This document shows positions 1 to 8,948 of a DNA stretch of 22,947 nucleotides, in pieces (position 1 is the first letter of the stretch; the number at the start of each line of letters is the position of its first letter). The stretch is from an uncultured bacterium (GTDB taxonomy: Bacteria; Bacillota; Clostridia; TANB77; CAG-508), in the NCBI GenBank assembly GCA_905215615.1, contig CAJMQM010000008.1:1-22947 (forward strand), given 5' to 3'. The translations under genes were made by a program, and so were the position numbers. The notes beneath the pieces were generated by a model. It was not told the origin of the DNA. It did no database searches and saw only the letters and a program-made list of their open reading frames with translations.

Positions 1-2801
1 GAATTAACTTCAGTAATTCCTGTCATGTTTGCAACAAATGATGAACCTACACTACCTCTTGAACCAACTATGTAGCCATCTTCGTTTGATTTCCAAACTA
101 GTTTTTGTGCTATTATGTACATAACAGAGAAACCATTTTTTATAATTGAAGTAAGCTCTTTGTCTAGCCTTTCTTCTACTATTTGTGGCAATGGGTCTCC
201 ATATAGCTCATGTGCTTTATTATAGGCAATCTCTTTTATTGTTGTTTCGCAACCATCAATATGTGGAGGACATTTTTCTGGAGAAATTGGTTTTATTTTT
301 TCACACGTATCTGCAATTTTGTTTGTGTTTGTAACAACTACTTCATATGCTTTTTCTTCTCCAAGATATTCAAACTCCTTTAGCATTTCCTCAGTAGTAC
401 GTAAGTAAATTGGTGCTTGCTGGTCACAGTCATCATACCCTTGACCTGCTTGAAGTATTCTTCTATATATTTCATCTGATGGATCCATAAAATGTACATC
501 ACATGTAGCAACAACTAGTTTATCTAGTTTTTCACCTAGTGCAACAATTTTTCTATTTATGTCTTTTAGTGCTTCTTCATCTGGAACAACGCCTTCTCTT
601 ACCATAAACATATTATTTCCAATTGGCTGAATTTCTAAATAATCATAGTCGTTTGCAATCTCTTCTATTTCTTCATCTGTTTTTCCTGCAACTATTGCCC
701 TATATAATTCTCCTGCTTCACACGCACTTCCCATTATTAGCCCTTCTGAATATTTTTTGTATAAAGATTTTAATATTCTAGGTTTTTTGTAAAAGTAATC
801 TAAGTGTGAATATGATATTAATTTGTACAAATTTTTTAATCCTACATAGTCTTTTGCCAAAATTATTGCATGATATGTTGGAAGAGATTTATAATCTGCT
901 TTTCCTATTTCTAGGCTATCTACGTCATCCCAATTTTTTGCGCCTTTTTCTTTAAGCATTGAAATCATAACATTAAACACTTTTACTGTTGTATCTACAT
1001 CGTCTAAAGCTCTATGTGCTACTTCTACCACAATACCTAATTTATCTGCAATAAAGCCTAGTTTATATTTTTTAAATTCTGGGAATAAGCTTTTTGCAAG
1101 CCTTAAAGTATCTACATATGTATTATTAAGCTCATAGCCCAATTGTTTAGCATTATATTTTAAGAAACCAATATCAAAGTCCGCATTATGTGCAACTAAA
1201 ACAGAATCTCCAACAAATTCTAATATTTTTGGAAATACTTTATCTATTGTTTCTGCATCTTTTACCATATCATCTGTAATATTTGTTACTTCTACAACTT
1301 TCTGTGGTATTGGCTTTTCTGGATTTACAAAGCAAGAAAACTCGTCAATTACTTCTCCATTTTTTACTTTCATTATTCCTACTTCTGTTATTTTTTCTGT
1401 TCTAAATGAAAGACCTGTTGTTTCTAAGTCAAGTACACAATAAGTTGTATCTAAGTTTTGTCCTTTTGAAAAAGATATACAAGACACTGTATCTGGTGCT
1501 AAATATGCTTCTACACCATATATAACTTTTAAGTCCGGATTTGCTTTTTCTAAGTATTTATGTGCTTCTGGAAATGCCTGTACAACACCATGGTCTGTAA
1601 TTGCAATAGATTTCATCCCCCATTTTACAGCTCTTTTTAATAAATCTTCAGCAGATGTCATAGCATCCATTTGACTCATTTGAGTATGCATATGTAATTC
1701 TACCCTTTTTACTGGTGCATTATCTTGCCTTACTTCTTTTTTTAGTCCATTACTTTCTATAATGGCATTTGCAATAACTCCCAATTCCTTTGCAAACGGG
1801 TCAAATTGTGCAGTTCCTATAACTTTTACCCCTTTTGCACCTGACATCCTTTTTAATATTGCTTTTGATTTTTCTGCTTCTAAGAATACCTTACATGTTA
1901 TAGTACTACTTCCATCAAATAAGTCAAACATGGCTAAAATTTTTCCAGATTTTAATTCTCTAGTTTCTGTATTCAAAATTTCTCCATCTAGCATAATTCT
2001 TCCACTATCTACTGTTAAATCTGCGACTTTAGTAAGTGGGTCACTCATTTTTCCTGCTCTGCCATATATAACAGGGTTTGTTGTGTCTTCCTCTGCATTT
2101 TCTTTGCTTTCAGCTTCGGCTGGTGTACCTTGTTCTGGATTAGCTTGTTTTTCCTCTTTTTTAGCTTTTGCTTCTTTCTTATGTTCCTCTGCCTCTGCCA
2201 TTTCAGATTTTGCTTGATTTACAACTTGTTGCTCTAGTAATTCCAAATGTTCATGATATTCTTTAAGCTTTTCTTCTGAAATGTTTTCTACAAATTGTAC
2301 TTTATAATTTTCACCATATACGTTTTTTATAAGTTCTGATAATATTAGGTTAAAGTTTCTTCCATCTAATAATGCTTTTCCCTTAAATACTAAATTTACA
2401 TTTATAAGGTTATTATCTATTTCAATTGTGCTTCCTTTAAGTAAAGCTCTTGTTAAAGGGTGTTTTCTTGATATATATGAAATAATATCTTCCCACTCTT
2501 TTTTTAAGTCAAACTCAAATTTTTGTTGATATTTTATTTTTATTAACACACTTTTTAATTGAAACCTATTTTCTAGGTATATTTCAAATTTTTCTAAATC
2601 TTTTATTTTTATTTGTTTGTCTGCCTCTAATGTAGTTTCTAGTTTGCCACTCTTTTTATATATATTTATAGAAGTTATTAAAGAATTGTATAATTCAAAG
2701 CTATTTGTAGTGAAATCTTTAAAAACGTCTCTTACAGCTTTCTTATCTTCTGCAACTTTTTTTCTTACTTGTTCTTTTACCATTACGTTTTCTTGTTCCA
2801 T
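1..2801 (-). CDS. polC: DNA polymerase III subunit alpha, PolC type (N-terminal 933 residues; C-terminus beyond the window)
   Basis: PolC is the Gram-positive replicative polymerase with a built-in proofreading exonuclease. Reading in from the start, one sees an N-terminal domain, an acidic/Lys/Ala/Gln-rich linker around residues 190-250, an OB-fold region, the first half of a split PHP domain (motif VELHMHTQMSQMD and later AITDHG), the DEDD exonuclease beginning at about residue 455 with catalytic D458 and E460 in LDLETTG, and then the second PHP half. The frame is still open at the left edge, where it reads GYIVGSRGSVGSSF, a polymerase-domain motif typical of PolC. About 500 residues, including the polymerase active site, should lie outside. 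The ATG start follows AAAGGAA. The rseP stop lies 24 bases upstream, so the two genes are probably co-transcribed as the end of the pyrH cluster. Confidence 0.97.
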   Translation of the reverse strand, partial: MEQENVMVKEQVRKKVAEDKKAVRDVFKDFTTNSFELYNSLITSINIYKKSGKLETTLEADKQIKIKDLEKFEIYLENRFQLKSVLIKIKYQQKFEFDLKKEWEDIISYISRKHPLTRALLKGSTIEIDNNLINVNLVFKGKALLDGRNFNLILSELIKNVYGENYKVQFVENISEEKLKEYHEHLELLEQQVVNQAKSEMAEAEEHKKEAKAKKEEKQANPEQGTPAEAESKENAEEDTTNPVIYGRAGKMSDPLTKVADLTVDSGRIMLDGEILNTETRELKSGKILAMFDLFDGSSTITCKVFLEAEKSKAILKRMSGAKGVKVIGTAQFDPFAKELGVIANAIIESNGLKKEVRQDNAPVKRVELHMHTQMSQMDAMTSAEDLLKRAVKWGMKSIAITDHGVVQAFPEAHKYLEKANPDLKVIYGVEAYLAPDTVSCISFSKGQNLDTTYCVLDLETTGLSFRTEKITEVGIMKVKNGEVIDEFSCFVNPEKPIPQKVVEVTNITDDMVKDAETIDKVFPKILEFVGDSVLVAHNADFDIGFLKYNAKQLGYELNNTYVDTLRLAKSLFPEFKKYKLGFIADKLGIVVEVAHRALDDVDTTVKVFNVMISMLKEKGAKNWDDVDSLEIGKADYKSLPTYHAIILAKDYVGLKNLYKLISYSHLDYFYKKPRILKSLYKKYSEGLIMGSACEAGELYRAIVAGKTDEEIEEIANDYDYLEIQPIGNNMFMVREGVVPDEEALKDINRKIVALGEKLDKLVVATCDVHFMDPSDEIYRRILQAGQGYDDCDQQAPIYLRTTEEMLKEFEYLGEEKAYEVVVTNTNKIADTCEKIKPISPEKCPPHIDGCETTIKEIAYNKAHELYGDPLPQIVEERLDKELTSIIKNGFSVMYIIAQKLVWKSNEDGYIVGSRGSVGSSFVANMTGITEVN

Positions 2802-2825
2802 GTGCTATCTCATTTCCTTTCAAAC

Positions 2826-4088
2826 TTAAAAGATTCGTAAAATATCATTGTATGTTACATACACCATTAGAGCAATTAAAATCATAAATCCAATTAACTG
2901 AATATTTACTTCTGTTTTTTCTTTTAATGGCTTTCTTCTAATTGCTTCTATTAATAATATTACTATTTTTCCACCATCTAATGGAGGGAAAGGTAATAAG
3001 TTTGTAAATCCTAAAGAAATTGATATTAAGGCTAAAATGTATACAAAATCTGCAATTCCATTAGTTTGTGCTACTACTTCTGAAATTCCAACAGGTCCCA
3101 TTAATTGATCTACTGAAACTCCACCAGAAAATAATAATTTTAAATTATCTACTATTGAAAATGCAAATTCTCCTGTGTCCCAAAATGCATAATAAATATT
3201 GTTTGTAAAATTATTTTCTGCCATTTTTAAATTTACACCTAACAAATAATTAGATTTAACCTCTGGAGTTATTATAACATCCATTTTTTCGCCATTTCTC
3301 TCTATTGTAAATTTTATTTTTTCTCCTATGGCTTCATTAATGTAATTTACAAGATTTTGAGCATCATTTTCTACATTTTTATCATTAACTGCTATTATTA
3401 TATCTTTTACTTCTAATCCTTGCTTTTCTCCAGGGCTATCTGGGTATAGCGCTGCTATTTCTGTTACTACACTACTGCTAGTACTTACGGCAATTCCCGT
3501 GTAATTATACTTTTCTTCTGATGGTTTAAATGTTAATTCTTGCTCTTCGCCATTTCTTTCTATAATAACTGTTAACTCATTTCCATTAGATTTTTCTAGT
3601 GCACTATCTAAGTCAGATTTATTTTTTATTTTCTTTCCATCTATTTTTATAATTTTATCATTTTCTTGAAGCCCTGCTATTTCGGCACTGTAATTTGGTA
3701 TAATTGTGTCTATTACAGTAGAAACATTGTTTCCTACACATGACATTAGAATAAAATATACAATTAAAGCAAATATGATATTCACTAGTCCCCCTGCTGC
3801 AACTACTGCTATTCTCCTTGGTATACTAGCTTTGCTAAAAGAACCCTCTTGTTCTGAGCGTTCTTCCTCTCCTTCCATATTACAAAAACCACCTAGTGGT
3901 ATTAACCTTAATTGAAAAAGAGTTTCCTTACCTTGTTTTTTTAGAATAACAGGACCAAATCCTATAGCAAATTCGTTTACTTTTATTTTGCACAATTTTG
4001 CTACAATAAAGTGTCCACCTTCATGAATAAAAATAAGAAAACCTAATATAAATATTATTTTTATAATTGTAAGTAAAACTTCTAACAA
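2826..4088 (-). CDS. rseP: RIP metalloprotease RseP/RasP (site-2 protease)
   Basis: This intramembrane zinc metalloprotease cleaves anti-sigma factors and remnant signal peptides inside the membrane. Visible features are the zinc motif HEGGH at residues 23-27 in the first membrane segment, two PDZ-like domains in tandem (about residues 115-205 and 210-280), the MGPVGIS motif, and the second active-site motif LLPFPPLDGGK in the C-terminal membrane part, which supplies the third zinc ligand. The length of 420 residues matches the family. The start is TTG, placed 5 bases after a strong AGGAGG; no better ATG exists. It sits between cdsA and polC, a common Bacillota order, but dxr and ispG, which often flank it, are absent. 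Confidence 0.96.
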   Translation of the reverse strand: MLEVLLTIIKIIFILGFLIFIHEGGHFIVAKLCKIKVNEFAIGFGPVILKKQGKETLFQLRLIPLGGFCNMEGEEERSEQEGSFSKASIPRRIAVVAAGGLVNIIFALIVYFILMSCVGNNVSTVIDTIIPNYSAEIAGLQENDKIIKIDGKKIKNKSDLDSALEKSNGNELTVIIERNGEEQELTFKPSEEKYNYTGIAVSTSSSVVTEIAALYPDSPGEKQGLEVKDIIIAVNDKNVENDAQNLVNYINEAIGEKIKFTIERNGEKMDVIITPEVKSNYLLGVNLKMAENNFTNNIYYAFWDTGEFAFSIVDNLKLLFSGGVSVDQLMGPVGISEVVAQTNGIADFVYILALISISLGFTNLLPFPPLDGGKIVILLIEAIRRKPLKEKTEVNIQLIGFMILIALMVYVTYNDILRIF

Positions 4089-4126
4089 AGCAGCCTCCTA
4101 ACAAAAAAATTATATAACACTATTAA

Positions 4127-4159
4127 AGAATTTAAGCCATATATTAAAGCTTAAATTCT
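4127..4159. repeat. 11-bp perfect inverted repeat in the cdsA-rseP gap
   Basis: The arms AGAATTTAAGC (4127-4137) and GCTTAAATTCT (4149-4159) are perfect complements around an 11-base loop. A 12-bp palindrome, TTAAACGTTTAA, follows at 4197-4208. The 134-base gap between cdsA and rseP is longer than the other gaps downstream of it in this cluster. There is no T-run directly after the stem on the minus strand, so this looks more like a processing or attenuation hairpin than a full terminator. Confidence 0.5.
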
Positions 4160-4222
4160 ATGTTAAACCTTGAATAATAATTTAAGTTCCACCAATTTAA
4201 ACGTTTAACTAAATAGCAAACT

Positions 4223-5059
4223 TTAAATTATATATATTAAATGTAATAAAATATATGCAAATGGTGCAATAAATATTAAGCTATCTATTCTATCTAGCAT
4301 GCCACCGTGTCCTGGAATTAAGTGACTAAAGTCTTTTATTCCTACATATCTTTTTATGCTTGATGCAGCTAAGTCACCAATTTGCCCAATAATACTTAGC
4401 AATATTCCAATACCAGCTATTAATAAATAATTTATATTCATACCAAAGAAATTATTACAAATTGCAGCATATGCAATAATTAAAAGTGTAGCTCCTATTG
4501 TTCCACCAACACAGCCTTCAATAGTTTTATTTGGACTAATTTCTGTGAATTTATGTGTACCTAAATATTTTCCAACAAAATATGCAAATATATCTGTACC
4601 CCATCCTGCCAGTATTACAAACCAAAGTACTATTCTACCATTTGGTAAATTTTCTCTTATTATTGGTATAAACATTAAAAATATTGCTACATAGCATATT
4701 CCAAAAAAGGTAATGGCTACATCTACAACATTAACTTTTAAGTTAGTCATTATTACTATTAAAAATAAAACTAATACTGATACAGAAAGTACTGCTCCTA
4801 TCGTTTTTAGTGCTATATCTATTGGAATAATATGTATAAATGCTATGGATGCAGCTGCTATATATCCTACAATTTTAACAGGATTTGCTTTTTCTTTAAA
4901 AGCACTATAAAATTCATGTAAGCTTAAAATCGCTATTACCGCTATCGCAATATCTACTAAGTACTTGTTACCCCAAATGAGGATTATAGCTACTAGAGGG
5001 AATAATATTAACCCGGTTATAATTCTTGTAAAATTGACTTTTTTCTTTGCTGTTTCCAT
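4223..5059 (-). CDS. cdsA: Phosphatidate cytidylyltransferase (CDP-diglyceride synthase)
   Basis: CdsA makes CDP-diacylglycerol from phosphatidate and CTP, the branch point of phospholipid synthesis, in the cytoplasmic membrane. The 278-residue protein consists almost entirely of hydrophobic membrane segments and ends with the family signature SSIKRYVGIKDF followed by LIPGHGGMLDRIDS near residue 250, which carries the metal-binding aspartates. The length is normal for the family. The ATG follows GAAAGGAA at a suitable distance. It lies directly downstream of uppS in the usual uppS-cdsA pair, joining undecaprenyl and phospholipid synthesis in one transcript. Confidence 0.96.
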   Translation of the reverse strand: METAKKKVNFTRIITGLILFPLVAIILIWGNKYLVDIAIAVIAILSLHEFYSAFKEKANPVKIVGYIAAASIAFIHIIPIDIALKTIGAVLSVSVLVLFLIVIMTNLKVNVVDVAITFFGICYVAIFLMFIPIIRENLPNGRIVLWFVILAGWGTDIFAYFVGKYLGTHKFTEISPNKTIEGCVGGTIGATLLIIAYAAICNNFFGMNINYLLIAGIGILLSIIGQIGDLAASSIKRYVGIKDFSHLIPGHGGMLDRIDSLIFIAPFAYILLHLIYII

Positions 5060-5153
5060 AGTTTAAATTTCCTTTCGAGTTTTGTTATTTACTATAAAGC
5101 AATAATTGTTTAATGCTCTATAAAACTAAAGTTTTTTGCATTAAAATTACCAG

Positions 5154-5867
5154 TTATTTTGCACCAAATTTTCTGTTTCTTTTTTCAAATTCAGCTATAG
5201 CCTCATCTAAATCGTCATTATTGAAATCTGGCCAATATTTATCTGTAAATATAAATTCTGTATATGATAATTGCCAAGGCAAGAAATTGCTTATTCTTTT
5301 TTCTCCACCTGGTCTTATTAGTAAATCTGGGTCTGGCATACCTGCCGTATATATACTATTTGAAACTAAATCTTCGTTTATATCTTCTATATTTATTTCA
5401 TTATTCTTTACTGCCTGTGCTATCTTTTTAACTGCTCTTGTAATTTCATCTCTTCCGCCATAATTAAAAGCAATATTAAGTTTTAACCCTGTATAGTTCT
5501 TTGTTTTGTTTTCTAATTTTAAAATTAGTTTTTGTATTCCCGCATCTAGTTTACTAATATCTCCAAGAACATTTATTTTTACATTATCTAAGTCATCACT
5601 ATTTAACAAATCATCAAGGTACCATTGTAGTAAAAACATTAATGCCCCTACCTCTTCTTTTGTTCTTTTCCAATTTTCTGTAGAAAAAGCATAAACTGTT
5701 AAATATTTTATGCCTAATTTATTAGCATGTTTAGCAATTCTTTTTAGGTTTTCTGCTCCTTCTTTATGTCCTTGTTTAACCTCTAAGCCTTTTTCTCTTG
5801 CCCATCTTCTATTTCCATCCATTATTATTGCTATATGTACAGGCAAGTTTTCTTTGTTAAATTCCAT
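5154..5867 (-). CDS. uppS: Isoprenyl transferase (undecaprenyl diphosphate synthase)
   Basis: This enzyme condenses isopentenyl-PP units in cis onto farnesyl-PP to make undecaprenyl-PP, the lipid carrier for peptidoglycan and wall polymers. Visible motifs are HIAIIMDGNRRWA at residues 12-24, with the catalytic Asp in MDGN, the STENWKR segment, and the C-terminal signature RPGGEKRISNF followed by LPWQLSYTEF. The length of 237 residues is normal. The ATG has AAGGAGT just upstream. It lies 39 bases after frr and just upstream of cdsA, the usual order in Bacillota. Confidence 0.96.
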   Translation of the reverse strand: MEFNKENLPVHIAIIMDGNRRWAREKGLEVKQGHKEGAENLKRIAKHANKLGIKYLTVYAFSTENWKRTKEEVGALMFLLQWYLDDLLNSDDLDNVKINVLGDISKLDAGIQKLILKLENKTKNYTGLKLNIAFNYGGRDEITRAVKKIAQAVKNNEINIEDINEDLVSNSIYTAGMPDPDLLIRPGGEKRISNFLPWQLSYTEFIFTDKYWPDFNNDDLDEAIAEFEKRNRKFGAK

Positions 5868-5906
5868 TTTTACTCCTTTTTTATGCCAAATTTTATCTTG
5901 TAAAAA

Positions 5907-6455
5907 CTATATTGACATTACTTCTTTTTCTTTATTTTCTAATATAACATCTATTTCTTCTACTTTTTTGTCAGTTAATTTTTGTATGTTTGTTTCTGCC
6001 ATTTTTAGTTCGTCTTCTGTAATAACAGAATTCTTTTCTTCTTCTCTAGCATCATCTATTGCATCTCTTCTTATTGATCTAACAGCAACTTTTGCTTCCT
6101 CTGCCATTTTTCTTATATCTTTTACAATATCTTTTCTTCTTTCTTCATTTAATTCAGGAAATGCTAGTCTTATTACTTTTCCATCATTATTTGGATTAAT
6201 TCCTATATCTGCTTTTAGAATTTCTTTTTCTATTTCTTTTAATAAATTTACATCCCATGGTTGTATTACTATTAATCTAGCTTCTGGAACAGATATTCCT
6301 GCAACTTGATTTATTGGAGTTGGTACTCCATAGTAGTCTACCATAATTTTGTTTAATATTGCAGGGTTAGCTCTTCCTGCTCTTATTTCTGATAAGTTTT
6401 CTTTAAAAACACTTATTGTTTTTTCCATTTTCTCTTCATATAATTTTATGTCCAT
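5907..6455 (-). CDS. frr: Ribosome recycling factor
   Basis: RRF splits the post-termination ribosome together with EF-G. The 182-residue protein has the family's three-helix/hinge layout: an N-terminal helix with the ELRAGRANP-type motif (here SEIRAGRANPAIL), the hinge segment DYYGVPTPINQVA, a middle domain with VIQPWD, and the C-terminal charged helices. Length and motif spacing are standard. The ATG is preceded by AGGAGGA. pyrH lies directly upstream, the almost universal bacterial pyrH-frr pairing. Confidence 0.97.
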   Translation of the reverse strand: MDIKLYEEKMEKTISVFKENLSEIRAGRANPAILNKIMVDYYGVPTPINQVAGISVPEARLIVIQPWDVNLLKEIEKEILKADIGINPNNDGKVIRLAFPELNEERRKDIVKDIRKMAEEAKVAVRSIRRDAIDDAREEEKNSVITEDELKMAETNIQKLTDKKVEEIDVILENKEKEVMSI

Positions 6456-6496
6456 AAAAATCCTCCTAAATTTAACTATTATTATTTTACCAGTTC

Positions 6497-6533
6497 AAAG
6501 AAAAAATTAATATAGTTTATTAATTTTTTCTTT
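6497..6533 (-). terminator. A/T-only hairpin between pyrH and frr, possible partial terminator
   Basis: A 16-bp perfect stem (6497-6512 and 6518-6533) around a 5-base loop lies in the 153-base pyrH-frr gap. The arm read last on the minus strand contains a six-T run, so the stem could attenuate transcription from pyrH into frr. The stem is almost entirely A-T pairs and no separate T-tract follows, so full termination is doubtful. Confidence 0.4.
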
Positions 6534-6608
6534 TATTTTTTATTTATAATAATTTTTATATGCAAAAAATACTTTTATAAATATACTTAAATATCTATTT
6601 ATAAACTT

Positions 6609-7316
6609 TTATCTTATTATTGTACCAATTGTTTCGCCTTTTACTACTTTTATTATATTTTCTGGTTCAGCTATGGCAAATACTACTAGTGGTATATTAT
6701 TATCTTTACATAATGATGTTGCAGTAGAATCCATTACTTTTAAGTCTTTATTTAAAATGTCCATATAAGTAATTTCGTCATATTTAACTGCATCTGGGTT
6801 TGTTTTTGGGTCGTCTGAGTATACTGCATCTGCTGTTTTTCCAACTAAAATAACATCTGCATCTATTTCTGCTGCTCTAAGTGCTGCTGCTGTATCTGTT
6901 GTAAAATATGGGTTTCCTGTTCCACAACCAAATATAACTACTCTTCCTTTTTCTAAATGTTTTAAAGCTTTTCTTTTTATATAAGGTTCTGCTATTTCTC
7001 TCATTTCTATAGCTGTTTGAAGTCTTGTATATATTCCTTTTGATTCTAATGTGTCTTGAAGTGCTAGTCCGTTCATTGCTGTTGCAAGCATGCCCATATA
7101 GTCTGATGTTGTTCTTTCCATTTTGCTTCCATATTTTCCTCTCCAAAAGTTTCCTCCACCAACAACAATTCCTACTTGTACACCAAGTTTTACTAATTCT
7201 TTAATTTGATTACAAAGATTATCTAGTACATTTATATCAAGTCCTGTTTTTGCCTCTCCTGCTAAGGCTTCTCCACTTAATTTAAGTAGTACTCTTTTGT
7301 ATTTTAAATCTGCCAA
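6609..7316 (-). CDS. pyrH: UMP kinase
   Basis: PyrH phosphorylates UMP to UDP and is a hexameric amino-acid-kinase-fold enzyme. Visible features are the N-terminal [11 protein letters not shown] nucleotide-binding segment, [10 protein letters not shown], the central [20 protein letters not shown] motif, and VDGVYxxDP-type residues (here [10 protein letters not shown]). I start it at the TTG at 7316, which lies 8 bases after GGAGAG and gives 235 residues. The in-frame GTG at 7325 almost touches the ribosome binding site and is less likely. It is the first gene of the cluster here: rpsB and tsf, often upstream, are absent, so the cluster must start from a promoter in the 7326-7535 region, where I see no clear consensus site. 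Confidence 0.95.
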   Translation of the reverse strand: MADLKYKRVLLKLSGEALAGEAKTGLDINVLDNLCNQIKELVKLGVQVGIVVGGGNFWRGKYGSKMERTTSDYMGMLATAMNGLALQDTLESKGIYTRLQTAIEMREIAEPYIKRKALKHLEKGRVVIFGCGTGNPYFTTDTAAALRAAEIDADVILVGKTADAVYSDDPKTNPDAVKYDEITYMDILNKDLKVMDSTATSLCKDNNIPLVVFAIAEPENIIKVVKGETIGTIIR

Positions 7317-7325
7317 GTTAAACAC

Positions 7326-7535
7326 TCTCCTTAATTAAAATTTTCTTTTTTATTCTATCATATTAAGTTTTAAAAAGCTAGTAAATTTACTTATTTTTTG
7401 TAATAAACAGAAAATAGCTTTAATACGGGATTTTATGGATTATAAATTTTGTGATTATATAAATTTTACAATACCTAAAATTTTTGTTTTTCAATAAATT
7501 TGTTATTTTAACATTTACATGTTGTAATAATTTAT
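7326..7535. other. AT-rich spacer upstream of pyrH
   Basis: No open frame or RNA gene is visible. A 12-bp palindrome, AGTAAATTTACT, lies at 7380-7391. Several AT-rich hexamers could act as -10 elements for pyrH, but none pairs with a good -35 at 16-18 bases, so I do not call a promoter. Confidence 0.4.
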
Positions 7536-7626
7536 AAAAAATACACCTTTAAATGATTTTTAAATTTTGAACTGCAAAAGATTTTGAGTTTAATTCAATT
7601 TAAATTTCATTTTAGGTGTATTTTTT
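7536..7626. terminator. Long imperfect hairpin downstream of the broken secreted-protein gene
   Basis: Perfect 13-base outer arms (7536-7548 and 7614-7626, AAAAAATACACCT and its complement) enclose further complementary stretches (AAATGA/TCATTT, then TTAAATTTTGAA against TTCAATTTAAAT with a bulge), so most of the 91 bases fold back on themselves. Both ends carry T-runs when read outward. It begins 10 bases after the stop at 7637, so a terminator, possibly working in both directions, is the simplest reading. A miniature inverted-repeat element is the alternative. Confidence 0.6.
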
Positions 7627-7636
7627 GTTTTATAGT

Positions 7637-8586
7637 TTAATATTTTCCATAGTTTTCTATAGACTTTTGCATCCTTGTTCTTTCTTCTCCATCTTTAATT
7701 AAATAAGTAGAATAACGATTCATACTTCCAATTATAAATTGCGATGGACAAGATATTAAATACATATCTTCTTGAGGTGCTGACAAAATTGGTAAAATTG
7801 CATGTGTTCTTGCTTTCATCATTGACCAAATACGGTATTCAATTTCGTTACTATATTCTCCAATTGCTGGTTGCTCATATAAAATACCTTTAAAGTGATC
7901 TACCATCCAATCGCTTGGGTCTTCATAACCATTTAAAACTTTAAATAAATATTCTAAGAAGTTTGTTAAATTCATACCTATTTTACTGTTTAAAGCACTT
8001 TCAAAGAAATTGTATGTATAGCGTATACCGCGATTTGTTTCTGACGCATTTAATAAACTTGATGTTAGGTAGTTTATATCTATGTCGTACATTTGGTCTC
8101 CAAAGAATAATAATAAATCGCTTATTACAATTCCATCTAGGTCTATGCAATACCATTTATCATAATAATTATATGCATATAAAAACTCTTTTAATTTTAT
8201 TTCGTTTTTTAAGTCTTTTTCTATTTTAGTCTGCAATACATTACTGTTTGTATTAGAGTAACATGTGTAGGTCATAATGTATTTTGTTATAACTTCATCA
8301 ATTTTTGCTTTTACTGTTTCGTTATAGTAATCTACATATAATCTGCTTTCTGTTTCTGATGTTAGCTCTGCTATTTCAGTTTCATAGTCATAAGATTTTG
8401 CTAAATCTATTAATTCTTGTTTTAATGTTGCATCTACATTTGCTATATATTTATTATATTGGTACCCAATATTTAATTCCGCTATTGTATAGCTTGCATA
8501 CTTGATACTGCTTGTACGTTTGTTGTTAACACAAACAAAAATACAAAAAATAAAATAATACTAGTAATATTTCTTAGCCTTTTCAT
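7637..8586 (-). pseudogene. Frameshifted secreted protein of unknown family
   Basis: A GGGAGAG ribosome binding site precedes an ATG at 8586 that encodes a clear signal peptide: a KRLR n-region, a hydrophobic core, and a VQA cleavage site. This frame stops at 8482 after 34 codons. A second frame overlaps it there and continues without stops, reading about ASYTIAELNIGYQYNKY, to the TAA at 7637, giving roughly 280 residues in all. The join needs a single-base shift near 8485-8500. The body is rich in Tyr, Asn and Leu, has no motif I recognise, and no membrane anchor or sorting signal. The long undamaged body suggests a recent mutation, a sequencing error or, less likely, a regulated frameshift. 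The first ATG in the body frame, at 8275, lies inside the domain and is not a credible start. It is divergent from the sortase gene. Confidence 0.7.
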
Positions 8587-8948
8587 AATACTCTCCCATT
8601 TTTACAGATTTTAAATAATTAAAATAATACTTTCACATTACATTTTTATAGTTAATTTGTACTATAATTTTACAAAATTTGCATAATTTTTTGTAAATTA
8701 TTTTTTTAAATTGCTTTATATCTTCTACGTTTATAACTTTATAATTATACTACAAATTCACGCTTTTTACAATCATATTTGCCTATTTTCTTATCTAGTT
8801 TTTAAAACTATTTTGCTTTTGCAATTCACCTTATTTTTTTACTTTTTGTCTATTTTAGAGAATTTTATACATAGTAAAAAAATGTCGTAATATTTTAATA
8901 TATTATTGTAAATAATAATTAAGAAAAATTATAAGAAAGGATTATGTT
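8587..8948. other. Divergent AT-rich intergenic region between the secreted-protein gene and the sortase
   Basis: No gene is visible. It contains a 9-bp inverted repeat, TTTACAAAA/TTTTGTAAA, at 8669-8677 and 8689-8697. Nearer the sortase there is a weak promoter-like pair, TTGTCT followed 16 bases later by TACATA, close to 8850-8875. The region must hold the start signals for both flanking genes. Confidence 0.4.

Noticed and set aside
1762..2217. Plus-strand open frame of 151 codons opposite polC
   Set aside because: It lies opposite the polC linker and OB region, has no ribosome binding site, and its hydrophobic Ser/Phe-rich translation is the usual antisense shadow of an AT-rich gene.
6877..7146. 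Minus-strand 89-codon frame inside pyrH
   Set aside because: An out-of-frame reading of pyrH with a highly skewed Arg/Lys/Asn composition.
7637..8275. The 212-codon frame starting at 8275 as a complete gene
   Set aside because: No ribosome binding site is present at 8275 and the frame continues upstream to join, after a one-base shift, a signal peptide with a good ribosome binding site at 8586.
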